Positions 35,690 through 45,164 are shown, counted from the stretch's first letter. The stretch: DNA of 64,000 bases from an uncultured Clostridia bacterium (GCA_928721915.1 CAKMVZ010000004.1:38025-102024); one strand, 5' to 3'. The notes: generated by a model from the letters alone, not told the origin. Made by a program: numbers and translations.

Positions 35690-36640
35690 ATGAACAAATT
35701 TTACGAAAAAGATGGTATAACTATCTATAATGATGACAACTTAGAAGTGTTGCGGAATCTTCCAAATGAGTCTGTTAACTTAATTTACTGTGATGTGTTA
35801 TATAATAGCGGTAAAAAGTTTGATGACTATGACGATAATCTTGGAAGTCCAATGGAAGCAGTAGAGTGGTATAGACCACGTTTTGAAGAAATGAAGAGAG
35901 TTTTAGCTGCAAATGGTAGTATCTTTATTCATTGTAACTGGCGTTTAGACTCATACTTGAGAGTTCTTATGGATGAGATTTTTGGAATTAATAATTTCAG
36001 GAATCGAATTTATAGGAAACACAGTAACTTAAGAGGATTTTACAAAAATTTTGATTCTCAAATGGATGTAATCCTTTACTATGTTAAAGATACTAAAGAT
36101 TTTGTTTTTAACCGGCTTGGTTATGGTCTTATAAAAAGAGACTATCCATTATTTGAAAACGGATATTTAGAAGGTAGAAGTGAGCCTAGAAAAATAGAAA
36201 AAGCTCGAATTTTTAATGGATATTTAAATGCCGGAGAAGAAACTTTAGTAATTAATCTTGCAGAAAAAAATAAGCACTGGTTGGTAACTCCAGATGAATT
36301 TAAAAAGATATTAATGACTCAAACTGTGAAGATTAAGGATGGACTACCATATAGAGTAAGTAGTGAAGTTTCAACTGGAAACTTATGGGATGATGAAGCA
36401 GTATTGGATGCATATAGCAGAACTGATGTTGCAGAGTCATATGATACTCCGAAACCTGATGCTATATTGGAACGAATTATCGCTATATGTAGTGATCAGG
36501 GAGATACTGTGGGAGATTTCTTCCTTGGAGGTGGCACAACAGCTGTTGTAGCTAAAAGACTTGGAAGAAAAGGAATATTCTGCGATATAAGTCCAAAAGC
36601 TTGCACAGTTACAGTTAAAAAATTAGAAGCGATAAAATAA
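35690..36640 (+). CDS. DNA methyltransferase, N6-adenine/N4-cytosine type, with altered motif IV
   Basis: 316 residues from the ATG at 35690, which has AGGAGG 7-8 bases upstream. Beta-class order: motif IV first (LIYCDVLYNSG, residues 31-41) and the SAM-binding motif I near the C terminus (DFFLGGGTTAVVAKRLGRKG). The catalytic tetrad, normally DPPY or DPPF, is DVLY, with both prolines lost, so activity is uncertain. Two in-frame CGG Arg codons (VLRNL and NRLG). No restriction endonuclease gene is adjacent. It has its own promoter and terminator, downstream of the TerY-P triad. Confidence 0.85.
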   Translation: MNKFYEKDGITIYNDDNLEVLRNLPNESVNLIYCDVLYNSGKKFDDYDDNLGSPMEAVEWYRPRFEEMKRVLAANGSIFIHCNWRLDSYLRVLMDEIFGINNFRNRIYRKHSNLRGFYKNFDSQMDVILYYVKDTKDFVFNRLGYGLIKRDYPLFENGYLEGRSEPRKIEKARIFNGYLNAGEETLVINLAEKNKHWLVTPDEFKKILMTQTVKIKDGLPYRVSSEVSTGNLWDDEAVLDAYSRTDVAESYDTPKPDAILERIIAICSDQGDTVGDFFLGGGTTAVVAKRLGRKGIFCDISPKACTVTVKKLEAIK

Positions 36641-36663
36641 TTTAAAAAAATGCAATTGAAACT

Positions 36664-36706
36664 AAAAACACTACCAGCGCACTTGTGCATTGGTAGTGTT
36701 TTTTAA
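36664..36706 (+). terminator. Terminator after the methyltransferase gene
   Basis: AAAAACACTACCA pairs with TGGTAGTGTTTTTT, with an inner GCAC/GTGC stem. Confidence 0.85.
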
Positions 36707-36773
36707 AATTTAATTGAAAAAAGAAAAATGTGTGTTATAATAGTTATAGTTTTTGTTTATAAAGGAGTAAAAA

Positions 36774-37642
36774 ATGCAAGATTTTAATTTTCATACACAT
36801 ACTTATAGATGTAAACATGCAGATCAAGATTATTTAGATGAAGAATATGTTATAGATTTTATAAAAACTGGCTATAAACAAATAGCTTTTACAGATCATT
36901 GCCCTGAAAAAAATAAAATAGATACTAGGAAAAAAATGAGAATGGAATATAGTCAAAAAGATGAATATTTAAATAGTATCAAGATTTTAAAAGAAAAATA
37001 TAAAGATAGAATTGAGATTTTTAGTGGCTTTGAAATTGAATATTTGCCAGGAGAAGAAGAAAATTTAAAAGAATTAAAAGATGAAACAGATATATTAATT
37101 TTAGGTCAGCATTTTGTATATGATAAATTAAAGCAAAATCTTGTTATAATAGGGAAGCAAGATTTTAATGATGATGACTTAATAAGATATAGCGAATATA
37201 TTGAAAAGGCAGCAGAACTTAAGATTCCAAATATAATTGCACATCCTGATTTTTATATGCAAAGAAGAAAAACATTTGGAAAGATTGAAGAAGAGGTTGC
37301 AAATAGAATTTGCAGAGCTGCTGAAAAATATAATATTGTTTTAGAGATAAATATTAATGGGTTTATAAACATACATATTTTGAAAACAAAATTGAAAATA
37401 ATGACCCTTATGAAAAGCAAAAAGAAAGATTAATTAATGTTGAATATCCATGCAAAGCATTTTGGAATATTGCTAAAAACTATGATATAAAAGTTTTATA
37501 TGGAATTGATGCTCATTATAAAGATCAAATTAAAAATTCAAGAAAAACAATGGAACTTACAAATGAATTATTAGGAAAAGAAATAATAGAAAATCTAAAT
37601 TTTGTTAAGGAGTTTGATATTAATGAAAAAATTTTTAAATAG
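36774..37642 (+). pseudogene. PHP-domain histidinol phosphatase-like gene with a -1 frameshift
   Basis: The N-terminal ~200 residues show the PHP motifs HTHTYRCKHA, FTDHCPE, GFEIEYLPG and IAHPDFY of HisJ/HisK-type phosphatases (histidine synthesis or other phosphoesters). Near 37360-37366 the frame changes: the first frame stops at 37433, while the frame one base back continues with KHTYFENKIENNDPYEKQ... LYGIDAHYKDQ... to TAG 37640-37642. DAH is the expected last metal site. One base is missing; no CGG is present, so this is not a quadruplet case. It may be a pseudogene or a sequencing indel. The 3' end overlaps the start of the kinase gene. Confidence 0.8.
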
Positions 37643-37970
37643 TTTTAAATATGCTTTTCAAGGAATATTGACTAGTTTTAAAAGTGAACGAAATATGAAA
37701 GTCCATTTTTTAATTATGTTTTTAGTTATAATTTTAGGGCTTTTATATAAAATTAGTAAAGTAGAGTGGATGATATGCATTATTTTGTTTAGTATAGTAA
37801 TTGCTGGAGAACTTATAAACACTGCAATAGAGATAACAGTTGATATTGCTATGCCTGAAAAAAATGAAAAAGCTAAAAAAGCAAAAGATGTATCAGCAGG
37901 AGCAGTATTAGTCCTAGCAATTGGTGCAGCAATTATAGGATTAATTATATTTATACCAAAAATTTTTTAA
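37623..37970 (+). CDS. dgkA: Diacylglycerol/undecaprenol kinase
   Basis: 115 residues from the ATG at 37623 (AAGGAG 10 bases upstream). Small trimeric membrane kinase: SFKSERNMKVHF, GELINTAIEITVD and KKAKDVSAGAVLV motifs with three membrane helices. It phosphorylates undecaprenol or diacylglycerol in cell-envelope lipid recycling. Confidence 0.92.
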   Translation: MKKFLNSFKYAFQGILTSFKSERNMKVHFLIMFLVIILGLLYKISKVEWMICIILFSIVIAGELINTAIEITVDIAMPEKNEKAKKAKDVSAGAVLVLAIGAAIIGLIIFIPKIF

Positions 37971-38036
37971 ATAAAAGGAGATTTGTATAAAGATTTGAGA
38001 TTCAAGACATTGAAAGTCAAAAATCTAAATATAATC

Positions 38037-38795
38037 CTAATGTAAAAGTTTAATAACTAATTTTCCTGATTTTGTTGTTCTTAAAATTTCGATAACTTTA
38101 TATTTTCCAAAGCCTCTTACTATAATTAAATCGCCAAGATTTACTTGCTTAGAGGCTTTTAAAACTGTTTCATAATTTATCATTACTTTTTCTTGAGTTA
38201 AAATTTCTTCGGTTTTATTCCTAGATGTATGAGCAATTTCTGAAACAAAATTATCAATTCTCATAGAATTAACTAATATTTGAATTTCTTCTTCAGTTTT
38301 TATAATTTCATGGATTAAATTTAATTCCAAAATTTCTATTTTTGATTTTTTAAATCTTGTTAATTGTTCTAAATTTTGTTTAAAATATTCAGAGTTTTCT
38401 TTTTGAACTACAATATCTGCCCCTTCATTATAAACAATTATATCTCCAAATTTTTCACGAATAATACCAAGTTTCATAATTGCACTTAAATAATCTCTAT
38501 GTTCAAATGAGGATATTAAATTATTAGGAAGAGTTATTCTAATTATCTTTAAGATATTAGAAACATTTTTAAAAGCCATATCATAATTTAATTTTTCAGG
38601 ATAAAAAAATAACATTTTTCTATCACAGTCAGGTTGTCCACCAAAAAAGAAGAAATTGTGGATATCTCTTTGCTGTAAATATTTACCTATTTTTATAATT
38701 TCAGGTTCTGTAAAAAAATTAGTATGAGTAATTTTATTTTTAGAATTGCAAAATTTAATTTTATCATTTATTTTAGAAAATATTAATTCCTCCAT
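38037..38795 (-). CDS. ylmH: YlmH-type S4-domain RNA-binding protein
   Basis: 252 residues from the ATG at 38795 (TTGGAGA upstream; the TTG at 38807 overlaps that RBS). The middle has the family pattern SSFEHRDYLSAIMKLGIIREKFGDI, and the C-terminal S4 fold includes LKASKQVNLGDLIIVRGFGKYKV. YlmH proteins bind ribosomal RNA, are usually found with cell-division genes (absent here) and have been linked to rescue of stalled 50S-peptidyl-tRNA. Confidence 0.88.
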   Translation of the reverse strand: MEELIFSKINDKIKFCNSKNKITHTNFFTEPEIIKIGKYLQQRDIHNFFFFGGQPDCDRKMLFFYPEKLNYDMAFKNVSNILKIIRITLPNNLISSFEHRDYLSAIMKLGIIREKFGDIIVYNEGADIVVQKENSEYFKQNLEQLTRFKKSKIEILELNLIHEIIKTEEEIQILVNSMRIDNFVSEIAHTSRNKTEEILTQEKVMINYETVLKASKQVNLGDLIIVRGFGKYKVIEILRTTKSGKLVIKLLH

Positions 38796-38928
38796 TTTTA
38801 TCTCCAATTTAAATGTTTTTAAATAATTATATCAAAATCTAATAAAAAATCAATATATATATAGCTATTAGAAAAATAAGTATATTTTAAATTTATAGTA
38901 GTAAAATAATAAAAAAGGAGGAAAAAGC

Positions 38929-39387
38929 ATGTCAAAATTTAAAATATATGCAAAATCTATTTTAATTCCTGTAGTTATTGGAGGAATAGTTGGACTAATT
39001 ATTTCAAATTTTATTGATTATAATACTTTAGAAAAACCACCACTTTCTCCACCTAGTTTAACTTTTCCAATAGTTTGGACCATTCTATATATATTAATGG
39101 GAATATCTTATGGAATGCTTAAAAGTAAAAAATTAGTAAATGAAGAAATTAGATTTATATATTATTTACAACTTTTTGTAAATGCAATGTGGTCTATTAT
39201 ATTTTTTGTATTAAAATGGAGATTATTTGCTTTTATATGGATAATATTACTTGATATATTAGTTATTGTAATGATATCAGAATTTTATAAAAAAGATAAA
39301 TTAGCAGGATTACTTCAAATTCCATACTTAATATGGATATTATTTGCTTCATATTTAAATTTATTTGTTTTTATATTAAATAGTTAG
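38929..39387 (+). CDS. TspO/MBR family membrane protein
   Basis: 152 residues with five membrane helices. Family motifs KPPLSPPSLTFPIVWTILY and the Trp/Asn-rich helix WSIIFFVLKWR, with YLIWILFASYLN near the end. TspO proteins bind porphyrins and have been tied to stress responses. RBS AAAGGAGG; a long terminator follows. Confidence 0.9.
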   Translation: MSKFKIYAKSILIPVVIGGIVGLIISNFIDYNTLEKPPLSPPSLTFPIVWTILYILMGISYGMLKSKKLVNEEIRFIYYLQLFVNAMWSIIFFVLKWRLFAFIWIILLDILVIVMISEFYKKDKLAGLLQIPYLIWILFASYLNLFVFILNS

Positions 39388-39392
39388 GAGTT

Positions 39393-39441
39393 AAAAGATA
39401 AATAAAATTTGTATTTAATAAATTTTATTTATCTTTTTTTA
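39393..39441 (+). terminator. Terminator after the TspO gene
   Basis: AAAAGATAAATAAAATTT (39393-39410) pairs perfectly with AAATTTTATTTATCTTTT (39420-39437), then T residues. Confidence 0.8.
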
Positions 39442-39508
39442 TAAAATGGCTTAAAAATAACAAAAAATATGGTATAATTTATTTTATAATAAAAAGTGGG
39501 AGATTACT

Positions 39509-40291
39509 ATGGCAAAAGTAATAGATTTTGACGAAGCTAAGAAAAAAGTAGAAGATATGTCTAATAAAATAAATATACTTATGAGTAATAGGTTAATTAT
39601 AGCTATTTTATTGATTGTAGATGGAATAAATTTTATATTAAATCCTAATGGCTCAATGCGCGACTTAGCAAGAGGTGTAGCTTTTGTTGTGCTTTTAGGT
39701 TCTTTTTCATTATTAATAACTAATTTATTTTCTAAAAATAAAAACATAAAGACTCTAGTTATATCTTTATTAGTAGTAATTTTAAGCATTATAAGTATTA
39801 TTTTTCCAACAGCTATAGCTTCTTACATAAAATTTATATTAGCATTAATTATTATATTTAATGGAATATTAAATGTCTTAAATATTTTAAAATTAGATAA
39901 ATTAAAATTATATACATTTTATTTTGAAAAACAACTTAAAGGATTTATTCATGATGCAAATATTAGCCAAGAATTTGAAGAAGGAGTAAAAGAGCAAACT
40001 GATAGAATAGTAAGTTCTGTAAATGGAGTAATTAAGAAGAGTAATAAAAATTCATATTTTTCATTAATTGTAAATATTGTATCTATTATTTTAGGAATTT
40101 TATTGTTTGTTCTACCAAATGTGACAATAATAACTTTTGGATTAATATTTATATACACTGGAATTTTAGATTTTGCCTTTGTTTTTAAATCTAAAAATAT
40201 TGCAAAAAAAATAAAAGATAAGAAATTCAAAGAAATATTATTTGATGAGCAAGAACATATAGAAGAATTGAATATAGCTTTAAAACAATAG
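39509..40291 (+). CDS. DUF308/HdeD-like membrane protein
   Basis: 260 residues. Two groups of paired membrane helices (about 25-70, 80-130 and 180-230) around a soluble loop with Gln/Glu/Asp. The helix repeats with LGILLFVLPNVTIITFG-type sequence fit DUF308 (HdeD-like). Function unknown. RBS TGGGAGA. Confidence 0.7.
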   Translation: MAKVIDFDEAKKKVEDMSNKINILMSNRLIIAILLIVDGINFILNPNGSMRDLARGVAFVVLLGSFSLLITNLFSKNKNIKTLVISLLVVILSIISIIFPTAIASYIKFILALIIIFNGILNVLNILKLDKLKLYTFYFEKQLKGFIHDANISQEFEEGVKEQTDRIVSSVNGVIKKSNKNSYFSLIVNIVSIILGILLFVLPNVTIITFGLIFIYTGILDFAFVFKSKNIAKKIKDKKFKEILFDEQEHIEELNIALKQ

Positions 40292-40339
40292 ATAATTTAT
40301 AAAAACAAGAAAGTTAGTGTTAGTAAGAGAGGAGAAATA

Positions 40340-41830
40340 ATGTCTTTAATAAGTGTAAAAAATTTAACATTTGGTTATGATGGAGATTATATTAATATAT
40401 TTGAAAATGTTTCATTTAATATTGATACTGATTGGAAATTAGGGTTAATAGGAAGAAATGGAAAAGGAAAAACAACTTTTTTAAAACTACTTCAAGGAAA
40501 ATTTGAATATAAAGGTACAATTTTAAAAAATGTTGATTTTGATTATTTTCCATTTGAAATTAAAAATAAAGAAAAAATTACATTAGAAATTATTAATGAA
40601 ATTGTACCTAATATTCAAGAATGGAAAATTATAAAAGAATTAAATTTATTAAATACTGATGCTGAAATATTATATAAAAATTTTAATTTATTAAGTGGTG
40701 GGGAACAAGTAAAAGTACTTTTAATAAGTTTATTTTTAAAAGAAAATAATTTTTTGCTTATAGATGAACCTACTAATCACTTAGATATTGAAACACGAAA
40801 TAATTTAATCAATTATTTGAAAAAGAAAAAAGGATTTATAGTTGTTTCTCATGATAGAATTTTTTTAGATAAAATTGCTGATCATATAATTTCTATAAAT
40901 AATACTAATATTGAAGTTGTACAGGGTAATTATTCATCGTGGAAAGAAAATAAAATAAAGCAGGAGCATTTTGAAATAGTGCAAAATGAGAAGTTACAAA
41001 AAGATATAAATAGACTTGAATTTGCATATAAAAATTCTGCTAAGTGGTCAAATGAGGCTGAAAAAGGAAAACTTAAAAGATATAATTCGGAAACAACAAT
41101 AGATAAGGGGTATATTGGTCACAAAGCTTCTAAAATGATGAAAAGTTCAAAGGTTATGGAAAATCGAACTAAGAAGGCAATAGAAGAAAAATCTAATTTA
41201 TTAAAAGATATTGATAGAATTGATTCATTAAAGATTATTCCAATAGAAAGTAATAGAAATCCACTATTTATAATTAATAAATTACAAATAAAATATAATG
41301 AAAAAGTAATATTTAAACCGATATCATTTGAAGTAAATAATAGAGATAGAGTAGCAATAATTGGAAAAAATGGTGTTGGTAAATCTAGTTTGCTGAAGAC
41401 TATTTTAGGTGAAAATTTGCAATATGATGGAATATGTAAAATTGGGAATGACTTAAAAATATCTTATGTATCTCAAAGTACAGAATATTTAAGAGGAAAT
41501 TTAAAAGATTTTGCGCGAGAAAATAGACTTGATGAAAGTATTTTTAAAGCAATGTTAATAAAAATGGGGTTATCAAAATCTAATTTTGATAACAATATTC
41601 AGAATTTAAGTGAAGGTCAAAAGAAAAAAATATTAATTGCTAAAAGTATATCAGAAAGAGCTAATATTTATATATGGGACGAACCACTAAATTATATTGA
41701 TATAATAACAAGAGAACAGATTGAAGAATCTATTTTAAACTATGAACCTACCCTTATTTTTGTAGAGCATGATGAAACTTTTGTTAAAAAAGTAGCAACT
41801 AAGGTTATAAAATTAGAAAAGGAGTTATAA
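40340..41830 (+). CDS. ABC-F ribosomal protection protein (Lsa-like)
   Basis: 496 residues with two ATPase domains and no membrane segment. The N terminus (SLISVKNLTFGYDGDYINIF, DTDWKLGLIGRNGKGKTT with Walker A at 38-46) closely matches the style of Lsa proteins, which protect the ribosome from lincosamides, streptogramin A and pleuromutilins. Signature LSGGEQVKV, Walker B LLIDEPTNHLD, then a linker and a second Walker A GKNGVGKSS with the weaker signature LSEGQKKKI. Whether it gives resistance cannot be told from sequence. RBS GAGAGGAG. Confidence 0.88.
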   Translation: MSLISVKNLTFGYDGDYINIFENVSFNIDTDWKLGLIGRNGKGKTTFLKLLQGKFEYKGTILKNVDFDYFPFEIKNKEKITLEIINEIVPNIQEWKIIKELNLLNTDAEILYKNFNLLSGGEQVKVLLISLFLKENNFLLIDEPTNHLDIETRNNLINYLKKKKGFIVVSHDRIFLDKIADHIISINNTNIEVVQGNYSSWKENKIKQEHFEIVQNEKLQKDINRLEFAYKNSAKWSNEAEKGKLKRYNSETTIDKGYIGHKASKMMKSSKVMENRTKKAIEEKSNLLKDIDRIDSLKIIPIESNRNPLFIINKLQIKYNEKVIFKPISFEVNNRDRVAIIGKNGVGKSSLLKTILGENLQYDGICKIGNDLKISYVSQSTEYLRGNLKDFARENRLDESIFKAMLIKMGLSKSNFDNNIQNLSEGQKKKILIAKSISERANIYIWDEPLNYIDIITREQIEESILNYEPTLIFVEHDETFVKKVATKVIKLEKEL

Positions 41831-41832
41831 AA

Positions 41833-42272
41833 ATGATGATAATAGAAGTAAAAGAAAGAAATGAAGAATTGATTAATCATTTATTAGAAATATGGGAAGA
41901 TTCGGTGAGAGCAACACATTTATTTTTATCTAATGATGAAATATAAAAAAATATGTACCACAAGCATTAAAATTTGTAGAACATTTGATAATTCTGCAAA
42001 ATGAAAATTATAAATCTATTGCCTTTATGGGAATTCAAGAGAATAAACTTGAGATGTTATTTATTAAAAATAGTGAAAGGGGAAAAGGTTTTGGAAAACA
42101 GCTATTAAAGTATGGAATAGAAAATTATAATATCAACGAATTAGCAGTAAACGAGCAAAATCTAAAAGCGAAAGGTTTCTACGAATATATGGGGTTTAAA
42201 GTTTATAAAAGAAATGAATTAGATGATCAGGGAAATCCATATCCAGTATTATATATGAAATTAGAAAAATAA
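41833..42272 (+). pseudogene. GNAT acetyltransferase with a -1 frameshift in an A run
   Basis: The first 37 codons (MMIIEVKERNEELINHLLEI... ATHLFLSNDEI) end in TAA 41944-41946. The frame one base back continues at once with KKYVPQALKFVEHL..., the acetyl-CoA-binding NSERGKGFGKQLL and FYEYMGFKVYKR to 42272. The join falls at an A7 run (41945-41951). One base is missing, so it is either a homopolymer sequencing error or a true lesion; no CGG is involved. It is coupled to the ABC-F gene, starting 3 bases after its stop. Confidence 0.8.
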
Positions 42273-42302
42273 ATATTTATTAAATTGCTTTTTAATGCAC
42301 AA

Positions 42303-42340
42303 AAAACATCTAGTAAAATGTAAACTACTAGATGTTTTAG
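42303..42340. terminator. Bidirectional terminator
   Basis: AAAACATCTAGTA (42303-42315) pairs perfectly with TACTAGATGTTTT (42326-42338). It ends the GNAT gene and the convergent peptidase fragment. Confidence 0.8.
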
Positions 42341-42352
42341 TGTAAATATTTA

Positions 42353-42810
42353 TTATAAAACCATACCTAAAACCAAAATTCCAATGTTATCACGGTAAAT
42401 TTCATCAAATTGTGATATAGGAAGAGGGTTTTCGCCTAAACCGGCCTCAATTGTAAATCCAGGTTTTCTATATTGATATATAAACCAATCTTTATATCCA
42501 GCAAAACTTGAATTGTAAGGAGTACTTTGAACAGAATATCCAGAAACTCTAGAAAAAGCTTCTGCAATGCTTAAACTTATATCAGGTGCGTAATCTTGAT
42601 ATTCCCAAAAAATAACTTTTCCTTGAGTATGATAAGTTAAAACTAAATTAAAATTATGATTTAAAGTAAAATTATACATTGCAATCGCTTCAGGTGTTGA
42701 TAAAGCAGAAGTCCCAACAAAATCACGAGGAGCAGGAGAAGTAAATCCTTGAGCAAATTTTATTTCTTTAGCCTGTTCCCACCCAGCAGGAAATTGCAAA
42801 TTTAAATCCA
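42353..42810 (-). pseudogene. 3' fragment of an M14 peptidase gene split by the mobile element
   Basis: About 152 residues (VDLNLQFPAGWEQAKE... YHTQGKVIFWEY... GFTIEAGLGENPLP) form the C-terminal half of an M14 carboxypeptidase domain, with the catalytic Glu in TIEAGLG and the substrate-binding YHTQG. The 5' part of the same gene is at 49700-50511, 6.9 kb away on the same strand. Joined at the shared AGGTG the gene reads GWKANILGVDLNLQF in frame. A GTG at 42811 could start this fragment but there is no RBS. Confidence 0.9.
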
Positions 42811-42836
42811 CACCTGTGGGTTTGATTAACTTCCAT
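42811..42836 (+). repeat. Left attachment site of the element
   Basis: CACCT core (42811-42815) followed by the inverted-repeat arm GTTTGATTAACTTCCAT at 42820-42836. Confidence 0.8.
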
Positions 42837-43000
42837 ATATAAAAATTATAATAATAAAATATAAAAATATTTACAGAAACAAGGTGTTTTAAAGCACTTT
42901 GTTTTTTATTGTAAAATATCTAAAATATTAGCATAAAATATTGAAAATAATACAAAATAATGATAAAATCATGATAGTAAAGTTTTAAGGAGGAATCAAT

Positions 43001-43291
43001 ATGATTAATATTAGACCAGTATCAGATTTAAGAAATAAATATCCTGAAATAGAGGATTTAGTTTTAAAAGAAGATGAAGCAGTTTATCTAACAAAAAATG
43101 GATATGGCTCAATGGTAGTAATGAGCTTAGAAAAATATTCAAAATTAATTAGCGATGCAGAATATAATGAGTATATTGAAACTGCACTAGATGAAGCTGA
43201 TAAAGAAGCAGAAGACCCAAATACAAAGTATTATACTCATGAAGAAGTCTTCGGAAAAATAAGGAGGAAGATTAATGGAGAAAAAATATAA
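43001..43291 (+). CDS. Antitoxin of the Phd/YefM-RelB type
   Basis: 96 residues. The N-terminal Phd/YefM DNA-binding domain is seen in NIRPVSDLRNKYPEIEDLV and YLTKNGYGSMVVMSLEKY; the acidic helical C-terminal part would bind the toxin. RBS AAGGAGG. Overlaps the toxin gene by 17 bases, so translation is coupled; the pair probably represses its own promoter. Confidence 0.88.
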   Translation: MINIRPVSDLRNKYPEIEDLVLKEDEAVYLTKNGYGSMVVMSLEKYSKLISDAEYNEYIETALDEADKEAEDPNTKYYTHEEVFGKIRRKINGEKI

Positions 43292-43586
43292 AATAAAATA
43301 TCTTCCTTTATTTTACAATGATTTAGACCAAATTACTGATTATATTATGTATAAATTAAATAATGAAATAGCAGCCAATAATTTTATTAACGAATTAGAA
43401 AATGAAATAAATAAAAGAGCATATAATCCAGATGCTTATGAAAGATATATATCAACTAGAAAAAGACAATATACATATTACAAAATTTATGTGAAAAATT
43501 ATATTGTATTTTATACAGTAAAAGATAATACTATGGAAGTTAGAAGAATTTTGTATTCAAGAAGAAATTTTGATAAATTAGTTTAA
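43275..43586 (+). CDS. RelE/ParE-family toxin
   Basis: 103 residues, basic. The RelE/ParE fold is indicated by YLPLFYNDLDQITDYI, the Arg/Tyr cluster STRKRQYTYYKIYVKNYIVFYTV and the terminal VRRILYSRRNFDKL. Probably a ribosome-dependent mRNA interferase. With its antitoxin it would stabilise the mobile element. Confidence 0.88.
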   Translation: MEKKYKIKYLPLFYNDLDQITDYIMYKLNNEIAANNFINELENEINKRAYNPDAYERYISTRKRQYTYYKIYVKNYIVFYTVKDNTMEVRRILYSRRNFDKLV

Positions 43587-43649
43587 ATGTTATTTATTAA
43601 TAAAGTAAGCCATAGTGATAAATAAATCAAAAAAATATAAAAAGAGGGG

Positions 43650-45044
43650 ATGAAAATTATTATGAAAACGATTAAAGTATCAATAATTGATGAAAACACA
43701 CTATCTTTATTAGAGGATGCCAAAAAAGGAGATATAATATCTCTAAAAGATTTACACGAACGCGATATAGATAAATCTAATATTAGTGATATTGTAAAAA
43801 CTAAAATTAAAGCAGATGTAGAAGTAGAATTAGAAAAGTTAAGAACACAAATGCTCGCAGAAAAGGAGAAAGAGTTAGAAGTAGTAGCATTACAAAAAGA
43901 AAAAGAGTTAAAAGAAAAAATAGAAGGCATAACAAAAGAAGAATACGAAAAGCACCAAAATGAAACAACTAAACTAAAAGTGCAGTTGGAGAAATTAACA
44001 ATAGAAAACAATACATTAAAAGAACAAAACAAAAAAGATGTAGAATTAGCTACTAAAACTATTGAATCGAAATATCAAAAGGATCTTTCTGACAAAGAAT
44101 ATGCTATCAAAAAACTAGAAGATGAGAAACAAACAATAGAAGAAAATACCAAAAACAAAATGCTTTTAGAATTTAATGAAAAAGAGAATAACTATAGAGC
44201 AGAATTAAGTACAAAGGATAAAGAAATTGATTTATTAAAAGATATGAGACTAAAACAAAGTACAAAAATGCTTGGCGAAACACTTGAAAAGCACTGTGAT
44301 TTAGCATTTGAACAAATCCGTTTGGCATTACCTGAAACTATTCAATTTGGAAAAGACACAGATGCTAAAGAGGGATCTATGGGAGATAGAATTTATAGAG
44401 AGTTTGATAATGAAGGAAATGAAATTTTATCTATTATGTTTGAAATGAAAAACGAAGCAGACGAAACAAAAACAAAGCATAAAAACGAAGATTTCTTTAA
44501 AGAATTAGATAAAGACAGAAATCAAAAGAAATGCGAATATGCCGTACTTGTCAGTTTACTTGAAAAAGATAATGATATGTATGATGGAATTTATACAGTT
44601 CCACCAACAAAATACAGAGATATGTTTGTTGTACGTCCACAAGACTTTACCAAAATTATTATGTGGCTTCGTGGAGTAAATGCAAAAATCGCCGCAACCA
44701 GAACAGAACTTGAAGTTGTTCGTAATTATAATATTGATGTATCAAATTTTGAAATGAAATTTAATGAAGTTCGTGATAAATTTGGAAAACATTATAGTGC
44801 TGCTGTTGATAAACATAATAGTGCTGTTGATGAAATTGATAAAATTATTAAGCAATTAACGAAAATGCGTGAATTTTTAACTGGGAGTGATAGACAATTA
44901 AAACTTGCATTAAATGATCTTGATGATTTAACAGTAAAAAAACTTGCTAAAAATAGTCCTTCTATATTGGCTTTAGCAAGTGGAAATGAACCTAAAACTA
45001 AAACAAAAACTAAAAAAACAAATAAAAATGAAGAAAAAAATTAA
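43650..45044 (+). CDS. DUF2130-domain protein with long coiled coil
   Basis: 464 residues. Residues ~40-210 form a highly charged coiled coil rich in Glu and Lys. The DUF2130 core follows (GETLEKHCDLAFEQIR, GDRIYREFDNEG, IMFEMKNEAD, KDRNQKKCEYAVLVS), which resembles a restriction-endonuclease-like fold with E-x-K type acidic/Lys pairs. A second coil and a Lys-rich tail end the protein. The start may be 43650 or 43662. Function unknown; such proteins are frequent on mobile DNA. Confidence 0.78.
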   Translation: MKIIMKTIKVSIIDENTLSLLEDAKKGDIISLKDLHERDIDKSNISDIVKTKIKADVEVELEKLRTQMLAEKEKELEVVALQKEKELKEKIEGITKEEYEKHQNETTKLKVQLEKLTIENNTLKEQNKKDVELATKTIESKYQKDLSDKEYAIKKLEDEKQTIEENTKNKMLLEFNEKENNYRAELSTKDKEIDLLKDMRLKQSTKMLGETLEKHCDLAFEQIRLALPETIQFGKDTDAKEGSMGDRIYREFDNEGNEILSIMFEMKNEADETKTKHKNEDFFKELDKDRNQKKCEYAVLVSLLEKDNDMYDGIYTVPPTKYRDMFVVRPQDFTKIIMWLRGVNAKIAATRTELEVVRNYNIDVSNFEMKFNEVRDKFGKHYSAAVDKHNSAVDEIDKIIKQLTKMREFLTGSDRQLKLALNDLDDLTVKKLAKNSPSILALASGNEPKTKTKTKKTNKNEEKN

Positions 45045-45164
45045 TATGAACAAAGTTTATGATTAAAATGAATTTAGTTATAACATATTAAATTCTTTCA
45101 AGTTATCTATCTAATGGAAATCCGATTTACACAACTTTTACGATAGACTCATGGAAATATAAAA

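Noticed and set aside
41833..42272. GNAT break as a further quadruplet or slippery site
   Set aside because: It needs a -1 shift, contains no in-frame CGG, and the stop precedes the A run, so no known slippery heptamer fits.
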